From: Streptomyces laurentii | GTDB taxonomy: Bacteria > Actinomycetota > Actinomycetes > Streptomycetales > Streptomycetaceae | Direction: 5' to 3' | NCBI GenBank assembly: GCA_002355495.1 | Contig: AP017424.1 | Span: 4,281,501 to 4,345,500, forward strand | DNA length: 64,000 nucleotides | In this document: in pieces, positions 25,766 through 33,521 of the stretch | How positions within the stretch are numbered: position 1 is the stretch's first letter | Layout: each line of letters opens with the position of its first letter | The notes under the pieces: generated by a model | What the model was told of the DNA's origin: nothing | What the model saw: only the letters and a program-made list of their open reading frames with translations | The model's database searches: none | Made by a program: the position numbers and the translations under genes

Positions 25766-26140
25766 ATGCAGCTTTCCGCGATCACCCTCGACTGCGCCGA
25801 CCCGCTGGCGCTCGCCGACTTCTACCACCGGGCCACCGGTCTGCCGCTGCACCCCCGCAACCACGCCGAGTTCGCCGGGGTCGTGCAGCCCGCGGGCGGC
25901 CTGCTCATCGGCTTCCAGCGCGTGGCCGGCTACCGCGCCCCGAACTGGCCGGCCCAGGACGTCCCGCAGCAACTCCACCTGGACTTCGACGTCGACGACC
26001 TCGCGGAGACCGAGGCCCGGCTGCTCGCCCTGGGCGCCGTACGCCCGAAGCACCAGCCGGACGCCGGGCGCTTCCTCGTCCTCACGGACCCGGCGGGTCA
26101 TCCGTTCTGTCTGTCACCGCGTACCGCCACGACGCCATAG
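25766..26140 (+). CDS. VOC-family (glyoxalase-like) protein
   Basis: This 124-residue protein has two beta-alpha-beta-beta-beta modules of the vicinal oxygen chelate superfamily. MQLSAITLDCADPLALADFYHRATGLPL is the first and QQLHLDFDVDDLAETEARLLALGA the second, ending in FLVLTDPAGHPFCLS. The possible metal ligands are His in QLHLDF and Glu/Asp near the end. The family includes glyoxalases, dioxygenases and antibiotic-binding proteins; substrate unknown. It is leaderless and its 3' end overlaps the convergent methyltransferase by 27 bp. Confidence 0.85.
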   Translation: MQLSAITLDCADPLALADFYHRATGLPLHPRNHAEFAGVVQPAGGLLIGFQRVAGYRAPNWPAQDVPQQLHLDFDVDDLAETEARLLALGAVRPKHQPDAGRFLVLTDPAGHPFCLSPRTATTP

Positions 26141-26881
26141 CCCGGTCCACAGGAACGACTCGCCGAAGCGCGGGGAGTCGGCGGGTTCGTCGCGCATGCG
26201 GCGCAGGGCGATCTCTGTCAGGTCGGCGGGCTGCGGACCCGAGAAGAGGGCGCGCAGGGCGGCGGGGGTGTAGGCGAGACCGCCGTGGAGGCTGCGGTCG
26301 CGGTAGAAGGCGGCGTCGGGGAGTTCGGACCCCATCCCGCCGGGGCCGGAGGCGAAGCAGACGAGGGAGAAGTGGCCGCCGGGGGCGAGGTGCCGGGCCA
26401 CGAACTTCCGGTAGGTGGCGCGCCGGTGGGGCGCGAGGTGGTGGAAGCAGCCGGAGTCGTGGATCAGGTCGTACGGGCCGGCGTCGCCGACCTCGGGCAG
26501 GTCCGGTCCGAACACGTCGCCGTGCAGGAAGCGGACGCGGTCGCCGACCTCGGGGCCCGCCTCCCGGACACGCTCGCGGGCCCAGGCGAGCGCGTCGGCG
26601 GAGAGGTCGACGGCGTCGACCTCGTAGCCGTGCCGGGCGAGGTGGAGGGAGTTGCGGCCGGGTCCGCAGCCCAGGTCGAGGGCACGGCCGGAGGAGGGCG
26701 GCGGCCCCTGGTCGAGATGGCCGGCCAGGCTCTCGTCGGGCTTGTCGGCGAAGAAGGGGACGGGACGGTCCCGGTCCTCGTAGAAGCCCTGCCATTTGGT
26801 GTGGTCGTCGGCGAAGAGCCCGTCCAGGAGGCGGAGGGTGTCGTCGGTGGTACGGGTGGTGCGATCCAGGTCCGTTTCCAT
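26114..26881 (-). CDS. Class I SAM-dependent methyltransferase
   Basis: The 255-residue enzyme has a Rossmann methyltransferase core. Motif I LDLGCGPGRNSLHLARHGYEVDAVDLS is at about residues 75-100, GDRVRFLHGDVFG gives the motif II acidic region and YDLIHDSGCFHHLAPHRRATY is motif IV. An N-terminal segment with WQGFYEDRDRPVPFF resembles TPMT/TehB-like members. The substrate is unknown. It is leaderless (TAGCGT 6 nt before ATG 26881) and monocistronic. Confidence 0.85.
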   Translation of the reverse strand: METDLDRTTRTTDDTLRLLDGLFADDHTKWQGFYEDRDRPVPFFADKPDESLAGHLDQGPPPSSGRALDLGCGPGRNSLHLARHGYEVDAVDLSADALAWARERVREAGPEVGDRVRFLHGDVFGPDLPEVGDAGPYDLIHDSGCFHHLAPHRRATYRKFVARHLAPGGHFSLVCFASGPGGMGSELPDAAFYRDRSLHGGLAYTPAALRALFSGPQPADLTEIALRRMRDEPADSPRFGESFLWTGLWRRGGTR

Positions 26882-26887
26882 GGCTGA

Positions 26888-26893
26888 ACGCTA
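26888..26893 (-). promoter_or_regulatory. -10 box of a leaderless promoter
   Basis: TAGCGT on the minus strand ends 6 nt before the methyltransferase ATG. Confidence 0.45.
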
Positions 26894-27075
26894 GGGTCCG
26901 GGATGATAAAAGACCAGGTCGGAGCGGGTGTGGCGGGTTGGCGGCGAGGCGCTGGACGGGGTGTGGGCGGGCGTACGCGCATGGGTGCGGGGGCTGGTGC
27001 CCCGTGCCCCGGCGGGTGGTCCGGGAGGGGGCGCGAGGGGCCGCCCAGGGTCCGTTTCGGATCGCCCTGAAGCCG

Positions 27076-27834
27076 TCAACTCGCCGGAGCGGCCGCCACG
27101 TTCGCATCCTGTCCGGAGCGACGAAGAGACGCGGCGACGAAGCCGTTCGTCTTCAACTCCTCGACTGTCGCCCGCAGATACGCGACCGTCTCCGGCGCCC
27201 GCCCGATCGTCGTGCCGACCGCCTGCCGGATCTCCATGAAGCGCTCCTCGACGAGCCGCACCTCCGGATGCGCCGCCGCGTACGTCGTCATCGGCTGTCG
27301 GATCCCGGCGCCCGCCTCCAACTCCCGTTCCGCGAAGGTGTCGACGCCCTCCGCGCCCCGGACCAGCGTCGCGTGCCGCAGCGTACGCGTGAGGAACAGG
27401 TCGTACGCGGACCCCTCCTTCACCCCGATCCGCACGCCGGGCGCGTCCACGTCCGCCGGGGTGCGCAGCGCGGAGCCGCGCGGCACGGCGTACACGCCCT
27501 CGATGACGACGTACGGAGCCGTGAACGCCACCTCCGCCTCCCGCGCCGGCTCGACGGCGAGAAAACACAGATCGGCCCGTCCGCTCGCCATCGCCTCGTA
27601 CGATTTGCGCGCCGCGTCGAAGCACACCAGCTCCACCGGCACCCCGAGCCGCGCCCCGATCTCCCGCGCGAGATCCACGGTGATCCCGCCCGGATCCTCC
27701 GAAGTCCCCTGCGCCAGCACGGGATTGCCAAGATTGATCGACGCGCGCAGCACCCCGGTCGGGGCGAGGTCGGCGACGACCCGCGGATCGATCCCGGTCT
27801 CTGCCGTCGGCTCGCTCTTCGGCTCCATGGACAT
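27076..27834 (-). CDS. Family 3 solute-binding-like protein lacking a signal peptide
   Basis: The 252-residue protein is a complete bilobed amino-acid-type binding domain (SBP_bac_3): GVLRASINLGNPVLA, GGITVDLAREIGARLGVPVELVCFD, MASGRADLCFLAVEPAREAEVAFTAPYVV. It begins with a polar sequence (MSMEPKSEPTAETGIDPRVV), with no signal peptide or lipobox and no permease or ATPase gene beside it. It is therefore probably cytoplasmic, either a sensor or an enzyme such as a cyclohexadienyl dehydratase relative, and not a transporter part. It is leaderless, with TAGACT 7 nt upstream of ATG. Confidence 0.82.
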   Translation of the reverse strand: MSMEPKSEPTAETGIDPRVVADLAPTGVLRASINLGNPVLAQGTSEDPGGITVDLAREIGARLGVPVELVCFDAARKSYEAMASGRADLCFLAVEPAREAEVAFTAPYVVIEGVYAVPRGSALRTPADVDAPGVRIGVKEGSAYDLFLTRTLRHATLVRGAEGVDTFAERELEAGAGIRQPMTTYAAAHPEVRLVEERFMEIRQAVGTTIGRAPETVAYLRATVEELKTNGFVAASLRRSGQDANVAAAPAS

Positions 27835-27841
27835 GCCCCGG

Positions 27842-27847
27842 AGTCTA
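27842..27847 (-). promoter_or_regulatory. -10 box of a leaderless promoter
   Basis: TAGACT on the minus strand ends 7 nt before the ATG of the binding-protein gene. Confidence 0.45.
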
Positions 27848-27900
27848 GACAGCTCCCACGCTCCCCTGGGGTGCGGCGGTCAGTGGTCAGAGGCCGGCGG

Positions 27901-29508
27901 TCAGAGGCCGGCTGGTTCGGGGCGGGGTGGGGCGTCGGGGTCGGAGGCTTCGGGGGTTTCGGGGGTTTCGGGGGAGCCAGGGGTTCCGGAGGTCGGGGTG
28001 GGGGAATCCTGTCGGCTCTTCTCCGGTTCCGGGGCCGGGTCCTGGGCCGGGCTCACGTTGAACTCTTCGAGCAGGTTCTTGCCGAGGCCGAAGAAGTACG
28101 TGGCGAGGAAGCCCGTCGTGTAGCCGACCAGCAGGCCGCCCGCGTAGATCGCGGCCGTCGGGCCGAGGCCGCCGCTGCCGGCGAGGAGCGGGAAGAGGGC
28201 CCAGCCCGAGGGGCCGATGGCGGTCGAACCGATCGTGTGGCCGAGCATGTCGAAGAGTCCGATGAAGGCGCCGCCGAACGCGCCGCCGACGCAGGCCGTG
28301 ACGAACGGGCGGCCCAGGGGCAACGAGACGCCGTAGATGAGGGGTTCGCCGACGCCGAGGAGGCCGGTCGGGAGGGCCGAGCGGATGGTGCGGCGGATCG
28401 GGCCGTTGCGGGAGAGGCGCAGATAGACGGCCAGGGCCGCGCCGACCTGGCCCGCGCCCGCCATCGCGAGGATGGGGAGCAGCACCGTGTAGCCCTCCTG
28501 CTCGATGAGGGTGGTGTGGATCGGGATGAGGGCCTGGTGCAGGCCGAGCATCACCAGGGGCAGGAACAGTCCGCCGAGGACGAACCCGGCGCCGGGGCCC
28601 GCGTGGGCGAGCAGCCAGTGCGCGAACTCGCCGATGAGGCGGGCGACTTCACCGGCCACGAACATCAGGCCGTAGAGGGTGGCCAGGCCGGCGACGAGCA
28701 CGGTGACCGTCGGGGTGACCAGCACGTCCAGGGCCTCCGGCACCCGGCGGCGGCACCACTTCTCCACGTACACCGCGAGCACCGCCGCGCCGAGCGCGCC
28801 GAGCACCCCGCCCTGGCCGGGGGAGAGGGGCCGGCCGAAGACCTCGACCTTGGCCACGCCCGCGTACACGATGATCGCCGCGACCGCGCCGCCGAGGATG
28901 GGCGTGCCACCGAACTCCTTGGCGGTGTTATAGCCGACGAAGACCGCGAGGAGGGCCATGAAGCCGTTGGCGAGCGCGGTGAGGGCCGGGGTGAGGCCGG
29001 GCAGCCAACCGAGGTTGACGAGCAGGCCGTTGAGGCCGGCGATGATGCCGCAGCCGATGAGGGCGGGGATGAGCGGGACGAAGATGTTCGCGATCCGCCG
29101 GAGGAGGAGTTTGGCGGGGGTGGCGTTCCGGGCCTTCCGGTCCGCCTTGATCGCCGCGCCCTTGCCGGCGAGGGCTTCGGCGTCGTGGCTGTCGGCTCCG
29201 GCCGCGGCGGCTCGCGCCACCAGTGCCTCGACCTCGGGTGCGACCCGTGCGACGACGCCCGGCCCGAGCACGATCTGGTACGTGTCGTCCTCCACCACCC
29301 CCAGCACGGCCGGCAGGGCCCTCAGCTCCGCCTCCCGTACGCGCGTGCGATCCCGCAGCCCCAGCCGGAGCCGGGTCATGCAGTGGGCCACGGACTCGAT
29401 GTTCGCGGTGCCGCCGACGAGCGGGAGGATCGCGGCGGCGAGGGCGTGGTGGGCGCTGTGGGCGGCGTGGGAGTCGTCGGAGTCGTGGTGTCGGTCGTCG
29501 GTGCTCAT
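27901..29508 (-). CDS. PTS transporter IIBC, MurNAc type
   Basis: This 535-residue membrane protein combines PTS domains in IIB-IIC order. IIB is N-terminal with the phosphorylated Cys in SVAHCMTRLRL (about residue 43). The IIC domain (about 120-490) has ten or so hydrophobic segments and the conserved loop GLLGVGEPLIYGV. No IIA domain is fused, so it must use a separate glucose-type IIA. It imports and phosphorylates a sugar. Because murQ and an RpiR regulator are in the same operon, N-acetylmuramic acid is the likely substrate. The C-terminus is a Pro/Glu/Ser-rich cytoplasmic tail of about 40 residues. Confidence 0.9.
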   Translation of the reverse strand: MSTDDRHHDSDDSHAAHSAHHALAAAILPLVGGTANIESVAHCMTRLRLGLRDRTRVREAELRALPAVLGVVEDDTYQIVLGPGVVARVAPEVEALVARAAAAGADSHDAEALAGKGAAIKADRKARNATPAKLLLRRIANIFVPLIPALIGCGIIAGLNGLLVNLGWLPGLTPALTALANGFMALLAVFVGYNTAKEFGGTPILGGAVAAIIVYAGVAKVEVFGRPLSPGQGGVLGALGAAVLAVYVEKWCRRRVPEALDVLVTPTVTVLVAGLATLYGLMFVAGEVARLIGEFAHWLLAHAGPGAGFVLGGLFLPLVMLGLHQALIPIHTTLIEQEGYTVLLPILAMAGAGQVGAALAVYLRLSRNGPIRRTIRSALPTGLLGVGEPLIYGVSLPLGRPFVTACVGGAFGGAFIGLFDMLGHTIGSTAIGPSGWALFPLLAGSGGLGPTAAIYAGGLLVGYTTGFLATYFFGLGKNLLEEFNVSPAQDPAPEPEKSRQDSPTPTSGTPGSPETPETPEASDPDAPPRPEPAGL

Positions 29509-29583
29509 GGTGCGGTGGTGCCATGCCGCGTGGGGGTGGTACGCGCCCCGGGCCGCCGGACCACCCGTCCGGCCGAGGGCAGG

Positions 29584-30516
29584 TCAGGGCTGGTCGAGGG
29601 CCGCCCGCAGATGGCCGCGGGTCCTGGCCAGCCGCCGTTCCGCCTCGGCGGCGTCGTCGACACCGGCGAGGATCATCAGGACGGCGGTCTTCACCTCTCC
29701 GTCCGCGGCGGCGAGCGCGCTCTCGATCCGCTCGTCCGGCGCTCCGGTGGCGAGGGCCACGATGCGGCGCGAGCGCGCCTGGAGCTTGTCGTTGGAGGCG
29801 CGGACGTCGACCATCAGGTTCCCGTACGTCTTGCCGAGCCGGATCATGGTGATCGTCGAGATCATGTTGAGGACGAGCTTCTGGGCCGTGCCCGCCTTCA
29901 ACCGGGTGGATCCGGTGATGAGTTCGGGCCCGGTGACGATCTCGATGCCGTGCTCGGCCGCCGCCGCGAGCGGGCTGTCGGCGTTGCACGACAGGCCGAT
30001 GGTGAGCGCCCCCCGCGCGCGGGCGTGTTCGACGGCGCCGATGGCGTACGGCGTACGGCCGGAGGCGGAGATGCCGACCACCGTGTCGTCGGCGGTCAGC
30101 TTCAGCGCGTCCAGGTCGGCGGCGGCGAGTTCCTTGGAGTCCTCGGCGCCCTCCACCGCCTGGACCATGGCACCTGGGCCGCCCGCGATGAGGCCGACGA
30201 CCTGCGCCGGGTCGGTGTTGAAGGTGGGCGGGCACTCGCTGGCGTCGAGCACCCCGAGCCGCCCGGCGGTGCCGGCGCCCAGGTAGAGGAGACGGCCGCC
30301 GCGGGCCATGCGCGCGGCGGTGGCGTCGATGGCGGCGGCGAGGGCGGGCAGCTGCCCGGCGACGGCGGCGGGGACGGTCCGGTCCTCGCCGTTCATGATC
30401 CGGGCGATGTCGAGGGTGGGAAGCCGGTCGATGTCGGCGAGTTCGGGGCGGAACGCCTCGGTGGTGAGGGTGGCCAGCTGGGCGCGCAGCTCGGAGTACG
30501 TGGGTGTCGTGGACAC
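29584..30516 (-). CDS. murQ: N-acetylmuramic acid 6-phosphate etherase
   Basis: The 310-residue SIS-domain enzyme cleaves the lactyl ether of MurNAc 6-phosphate to give GlcNAc 6-phosphate, which NagA then deacetylates. The motif GGRLLYLGAGTAGRLGVLDASECPPTF and IAGGPGAMVQAVEGAEDS are MurQ signatures (the Glu pair there is catalytic), followed by VGISASGRTPY. It lies 75 bp before the PTS gene on the same strand and links cell-wall recycling with the amino-sugar block around 7-12.5 kb. Confidence 0.96.
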   Translation of the reverse strand: MSTTPTYSELRAQLATLTTEAFRPELADIDRLPTLDIARIMNGEDRTVPAAVAGQLPALAAAIDATAARMARGGRLLYLGAGTAGRLGVLDASECPPTFNTDPAQVVGLIAGGPGAMVQAVEGAEDSKELAAADLDALKLTADDTVVGISASGRTPYAIGAVEHARARGALTIGLSCNADSPLAAAAEHGIEIVTGPELITGSTRLKAGTAQKLVLNMISTITMIRLGKTYGNLMVDVRASNDKLQARSRRIVALATGAPDERIESALAAADGEVKTAVLMILAGVDDAAEAERRLARTRGHLRAALDQP

Positions 30517-30612
30517 GGTGCTCTCTCAGCGGTTCGAGCGGGTTGGGGGGTTGGGAGGTGCGGTGGAGCGGTGGGAGGGGTGGAGCGGGGTCGAGGACTT
30601 CGACAGGGGTGG

Positions 30613-30654
30613 GCGGTCGGCGGTCGGCGGTCGGCGGTCAGCGGTCGGCGGTCA
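30613..30654. repeat. Tandem heptamer repeat
   Basis: Six copies of gcggtc(g/a) run through the gap between the RpiR gene and murQ and just touch the RpiR stop codon. Seven-base units overlapping a stop could change the RpiR tail by slippage. Confidence 0.7.
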
Positions 30655-31623
30655 GCGGTTGCGTGGGGTGTGGCGGTGCGCCAGGGCCTCGTACGAGGCC
30701 GCGAGGGCCGGGGCGGCCGTCTCGTACGTACGCTGCGTGACACAGGTGAACAGACAGTCCACGACCAGGAGTTGACTGGTTCTGGACGACATGGCGGCGG
30801 GGCGCAGTTCGCTCTCGCGGGCCGTGGAGGTGGTCAGGACGTGGTCGGCGTACTGCGCCACCGGACCGTCCGGGCGGCCCGTGATGGCGACGGTGGTGGC
30901 GCCGTGGTCGAAGGCGACGCGCAGCGGTTCTATGACGTCGCCGGTGGAGCCGGAGTGCGTGATGGCGATGGCGACGTCGCCGGAGCGGAGCTGTACGGCG
31001 TTGGTGACGGCGAGGTGCGGGTCGCTGTGGGCGTGCGCGACGAGGCCGATCCGGAGCAGCTTCTGGCCCAGGTCCTGGGCGACGAGGCCGGAGGCGCCGA
31101 TGCCGTAGATGTCGATCCGGCGGGCGGTGGCGAGGGCGGCGACGGCGGCGCCTAGCTGGACGGTGTCGAGCCCGGCGGCGGTGTCGGCGAGGGTCTGCTG
31201 CTCGTCGTACGCGAGCTTGGCGACGACGTCCGCGACCGGGTCGTCGACCGCGATGTCGGCGGTGACGGCCGGCGCGCGGCCCGACTGCTGCTGGGCGGCG
31301 AGCCCGGCGAGGGCGAGGCGCAGATCGCGGTAGCCGGGATAGCCGAGCAGGCGGGCGGTGCGGACGACGGTGGCCTCGCTGGTGCCGGTGAGTTCGGCGA
31401 GGCCGGTGACCGTGAGGGCGGCGCAGCCGGCCGGGTCCGCGGCGACGGCTTCGGCGACCCGCTGCATGGAGCGGGTCATGGACGGCGCGAGGGTGCGGAC
31501 CTTCGCCGCGAGCGCGGCGGGGGCGGGCGGGGCCGGTGTGGCGGCGGCAGCGGTGGCGGGGGACGTGGCCGCGGAGGGCTGCTCCGGAACGCTGGTGAAA
31601 CTTTCCTTCACGTCATAGGTCAC
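30652..31623 (-). CDS. MurR/RpiR-family transcriptional regulator
   Basis: The 323-residue protein has an RpiR-type N-terminal HTH (TVTGLAELTGTSEATVVRTARLLGYPGYRDLR, about 80-112) and a C-terminal SIS domain (ARRIDIYGIGASGLVAQDLGQKL, VAIAITHSGSTGDVIEPLR) that senses a sugar phosphate. In this operon the ligand is probably MurNAc or GlcNAc 6-phosphate. A 45-residue Ala/Pro-rich stretch precedes the HTH. GTG 31623 is the likely start; TATCTT lies 6 nt upstream, so it is leaderless. An AT-rich near-palindrome overlaps that -10, suggesting autoregulation. Confidence 0.88.
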   Translation of the reverse strand: MTYDVKESFTSVPEQPSAATSPATAAAATPAPPAPAALAAKVRTLAPSMTRSMQRVAEAVAADPAGCAALTVTGLAELTGTSEATVVRTARLLGYPGYRDLRLALAGLAAQQQSGRAPAVTADIAVDDPVADVVAKLAYDEQQTLADTAAGLDTVQLGAAVAALATARRIDIYGIGASGLVAQDLGQKLLRIGLVAHAHSDPHLAVTNAVQLRSGDVAIAITHSGSTGDVIEPLRVAFDHGATTVAITGRPDGPVAQYADHVLTTSTARESELRPAAMSSRTSQLLVVDCLFTCVTQRTYETAAPALAASYEALAHRHTPRNR

Positions 31624-31627
31624 AGCT

Positions 31628-31640
31628 GAAAGATATTTTC
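31628..31640. promoter_or_regulatory. AT-rich near-palindrome over the RpiR -10 box
   Basis: On the minus strand GAAAATATCTTTC stands out in a GC-rich region. It has matching GAAA/TTTC ends and contains TATCTT, the -10 of the leaderless RpiR gene. It is a candidate self-operator for the murR-murQ-PTS operon. Confidence 0.4.
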
Positions 31641-31730
31641 GGCCGTGAGGGGCGTCAATAGGGCGTGGGGGCGCGATGTGTACCCCGAGGCCGTTGGTCC
31701 CCGTGGCCCCACCGGGGTGACAATGTGAAC

Positions 31731-32087
31731 ATGGACGAGATCGACCCCGTGGAGCAGTCGCTCCACGCCGCCCGCGCCCTGGTTCTCGCCGACCTGGCGG
31801 CGCGCGACGTCGCCATGGCCGAGGTCGTCTCGATGGTCGAGGACGCCGTGACGCACCGCCGCTGGTGGGTCGAGCAGTGGCCCGAGGGCCGCTCCTTCGT
31901 CGCCGGCCTGGTCGCACAGGACGTGCAGGACTCCCTTCTCGAACGGTACGGCCGCTGGCCGCTGTGCCCCGTCTGCTCCTCGGGCGACCCGCACGCCCTC
32001 GACGTCGAACCCGAGCTGGGCCCCGACCCGCACTGGGTCTGTGGCAAGCAGGGAGTGGTGGTCGCGCCGGTGGGCGGCCTGACGTGA
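31731..32087 (+). CDS. Conserved small protein with a Cys pair, unknown function
   Basis: The 118-residue acidic protein has two helical segments (EQSLHAARALVLADLAARDVAMAEVV; DAVTHRRWWVEQWPEGRSFVAGLVAQDVQDSLLERYG). It ends in a short ribbon-like region, WPLCPVCSSGDPHAL then HWVCGKQG, with three cysteines. No function is known. It is followed 73 bp later by the DUF4031 gene on the same strand. Confidence 0.72.
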   Translation: MDEIDPVEQSLHAARALVLADLAARDVAMAEVVSMVEDAVTHRRWWVEQWPEGRSFVAGLVAQDVQDSLLERYGRWPLCPVCSSGDPHALDVEPELGPDPHWVCGKQGVVVAPVGGLT

Positions 32088-32160
32088 CGGCGGCGGGGAC
32101 GGCGGCGGTCACGGGGACGGGGACGGGAACGAGGACCACGACGGCGACAGGGGCCCGGGC

Positions 32161-32472
32161 ATGACCCTCTACATCGACCCGCCCACCTGGCCGGGCCACG
32201 GCCGCATGTGGTCGCACCTGGTCAGCGACGTCTCCTTCGCCGAGCTCCATACCTTCGCCGCCGGCATCGGCTGCCCGGCCCGCGCCTTCGAGCGCGACCA
32301 CTACGACGTCCCGTCCGACTACTACGCCTCCGCTGTCGCGGCGGGCGCGATCGAGGTCGGTTCGAAGGAACTCCTCCTCCGCCTCACCGCCGCGGGCCTG
32401 CGCCGTCCCAAGGGCCGTCCGGCCCCGGGGCTCCCGGGCGGCGGCTGTCTGACCCCCTACGAGGCGCGGTAG
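32161..32472 (+). CDS. DUF4031-family protein
   Basis: The 103-residue protein matches the DUF4031 family from its first residues: MTLYIDPPTWPGHGRMWSHL, then the conserved AFERDHYDVPSDYY. It is compact and cytoplasmic, with no known role. The ATG at 32161 begins the conserved block. Confidence 0.85.
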   Translation: MTLYIDPPTWPGHGRMWSHLVSDVSFAELHTFAAGIGCPARAFERDHYDVPSDYYASAVAAGAIEVGSKELLLRLTAAGLRRPKGRPAPGLPGGGCLTPYEAR

Positions 32473-32518
32473 TCGTCGTACGCGAGGGTGCCACGCGAGG
32501 GTGTGGTTCCGCCGGGCG

Positions 32519-32689
32519 TCAGGTCCGGCGCCCCGGTACGCGCGCGGGGGCGGGGTCCCAGTGCCGGTCGCAGGCGGTGCAGTACCACTTCCAGAGGCCG
32601 GGCGCGTCGGGCCGCGTGTCGGTGGTGTCCTTCCAGAGCATGGGCGCGGGCGGCGGGCACTGGGGACAGGGCGGGGGCATGGACGCCAT
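32519..32689 (-). CDS. 56-residue zinc-ribbon protein
   Basis: The short ORF encodes two Cys pairs 30 residues apart (CPQC and CTAC) around MLWKDTTDTR and GLWKWYC, a plausible single zinc knuckle. It ends in a basic Pro-rich tail. Codon third positions are G or C throughout. ATG 32689 is chosen because it directly precedes the first knuckle. It lies antisense to the space before the truncated hydrolase and is assigned only from its motif. Confidence 0.55.
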   Translation of the reverse strand: MASMPPPCPQCPPPAPMLWKDTTDTRPDAPGLWKWYCTACDRHWDPAPARVPGRRT

Positions 32690-32872
32690 GCGGTTCTCCC
32701 TCGGTCCCGGCCAGCATGGCGCGTACGCCACCGGGCCGGGCCCGCCGACGCGCCCAGTGCACCACCCGACGACCCGCACGAGGGACCCGTACGAGCAGCC
32801 CGTACACGAGCCCTCGGGAAGGGCCTTGCACGGAACCTTGCGCGGCACCTTGAACGGAACCTTGCGCGGCCC

Positions 32873-33362
32873 CTCGGTCGCGGCCCTCGCCGGGGCCCGG
32901 GTCGATCCGGGCATCCTGTGGGCGGTGCTGGCCGGCGAGATACCGCTGCCCGAGATCCCCGAGTTCCCGGACGCGCTGGACGCCTGGCGGCGGACGTACC
33001 CGCTGGACGCGGCGGCGCGGCGGATGGTGGAGGCCGCGGCGGGCGACCTCTCCGATCCCCGGGTACGGGCGGTGTTCCAGGTGGCGCCGGGGGTCGGCGC
33101 CCTGGTGACCCGGGAGAGCCTGGCGGCCGTGCGGGTGCCGGTGGGCATCCGCTGGGGCGGGGCGGACACCGTCAATCCGTACGAGGCCGACACCCGGCCC
33201 TACCTGGAGCACATCCCCACGGCGAGCGGCCACTCGGCCGGTCCGGACGTCCGCCACGACGACTTCTTCGCGCCGGAACCGGCCGACCCCACGGCCCGGG
33301 TACGGGTCGGCGGGGAGGCCGCGGACTTCTTCGTACGGCACCTCGGCGGCCCCGCCGCCTGA
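32873..33362 (+). pseudogene. Truncated alpha/beta hydrolase, C-terminal half
   Basis: The open frame from about 32873 encodes the C-terminal half of a dienelactone-hydrolase-like protein: VAALAGARVDPGILWAVLAGEIPLPEIPEFP, DPRVRAVFQVAPG, VPVGIRWGGADTVNP (acid-residue strand) and HSAGPDVRHDDFF (catalytic His region). The oxyanion segment and nucleophile elbow that should precede it are missing, and the upstream frame is Arg/Thr/Gly repeat sequence without homology. No good start codon or ribosome binding site exists. It looks like a 5'-deleted remnant. Confidence 0.6.
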
Positions 33363-33388
33363 GCCGTCAGACCGTATGAGCCGTCGGT

Positions 33389-33408
33389 CCGCCCGATCCG
33401 TCGGGCGG
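33389..33408. terminator. Short GC hairpin
   Basis: ccgcccga and tcgggcgg pair over a 4-nt loop just after the hydrolase remnant and before the TAP peptidase promoter. Confidence 0.5.
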
Positions 33409-33448
33409 TGCCCGCGCGGTGGTTGAGCGCGGCACCTCGGAGATCTTT

Positions 33449-33462
33449 CAGGGTCGACCCTG
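33449..33462. promoter_or_regulatory. 14-bp palindrome upstream of the TAP peptidase
   Basis: CAGGGTCGACCCTG is perfectly palindromic. A half site (ttcaggga) follows 8 bp later, at about 33470. Its position near the -35 region suggests an operator, perhaps for the neighbouring LuxR-type regulator. Confidence 0.45.
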
Positions 33463-33509
33463 ACGCGTTTTCAGGGACTTCCCGGAGTCGCCGGGGTGCC
33501 CGCCGTTCC

Positions 33510-33515
33510 TAGGCT
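33510..33515 (+). promoter_or_regulatory. -10 box of a leaderless promoter
   Basis: TAGGCT ends 6 nt before the ATG at 33522. Confidence 0.45.
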
Positions 33516-33521
33516 TCGGGC

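Noticed and set aside
27076..27834. Binding protein as part of the PTS operon
   Set aside because: It has its own leaderless -10 box, and PTS uptake does not use a binding protein.
26938..31155. Very long plus-strand open frame across the PTS/murQ/RpiR genes
   Set aside because: It is antisense to three genes with clear family motifs. High GC removes stop codons, and the product is Arg/Gly/Ala/Val low-complexity sequence.
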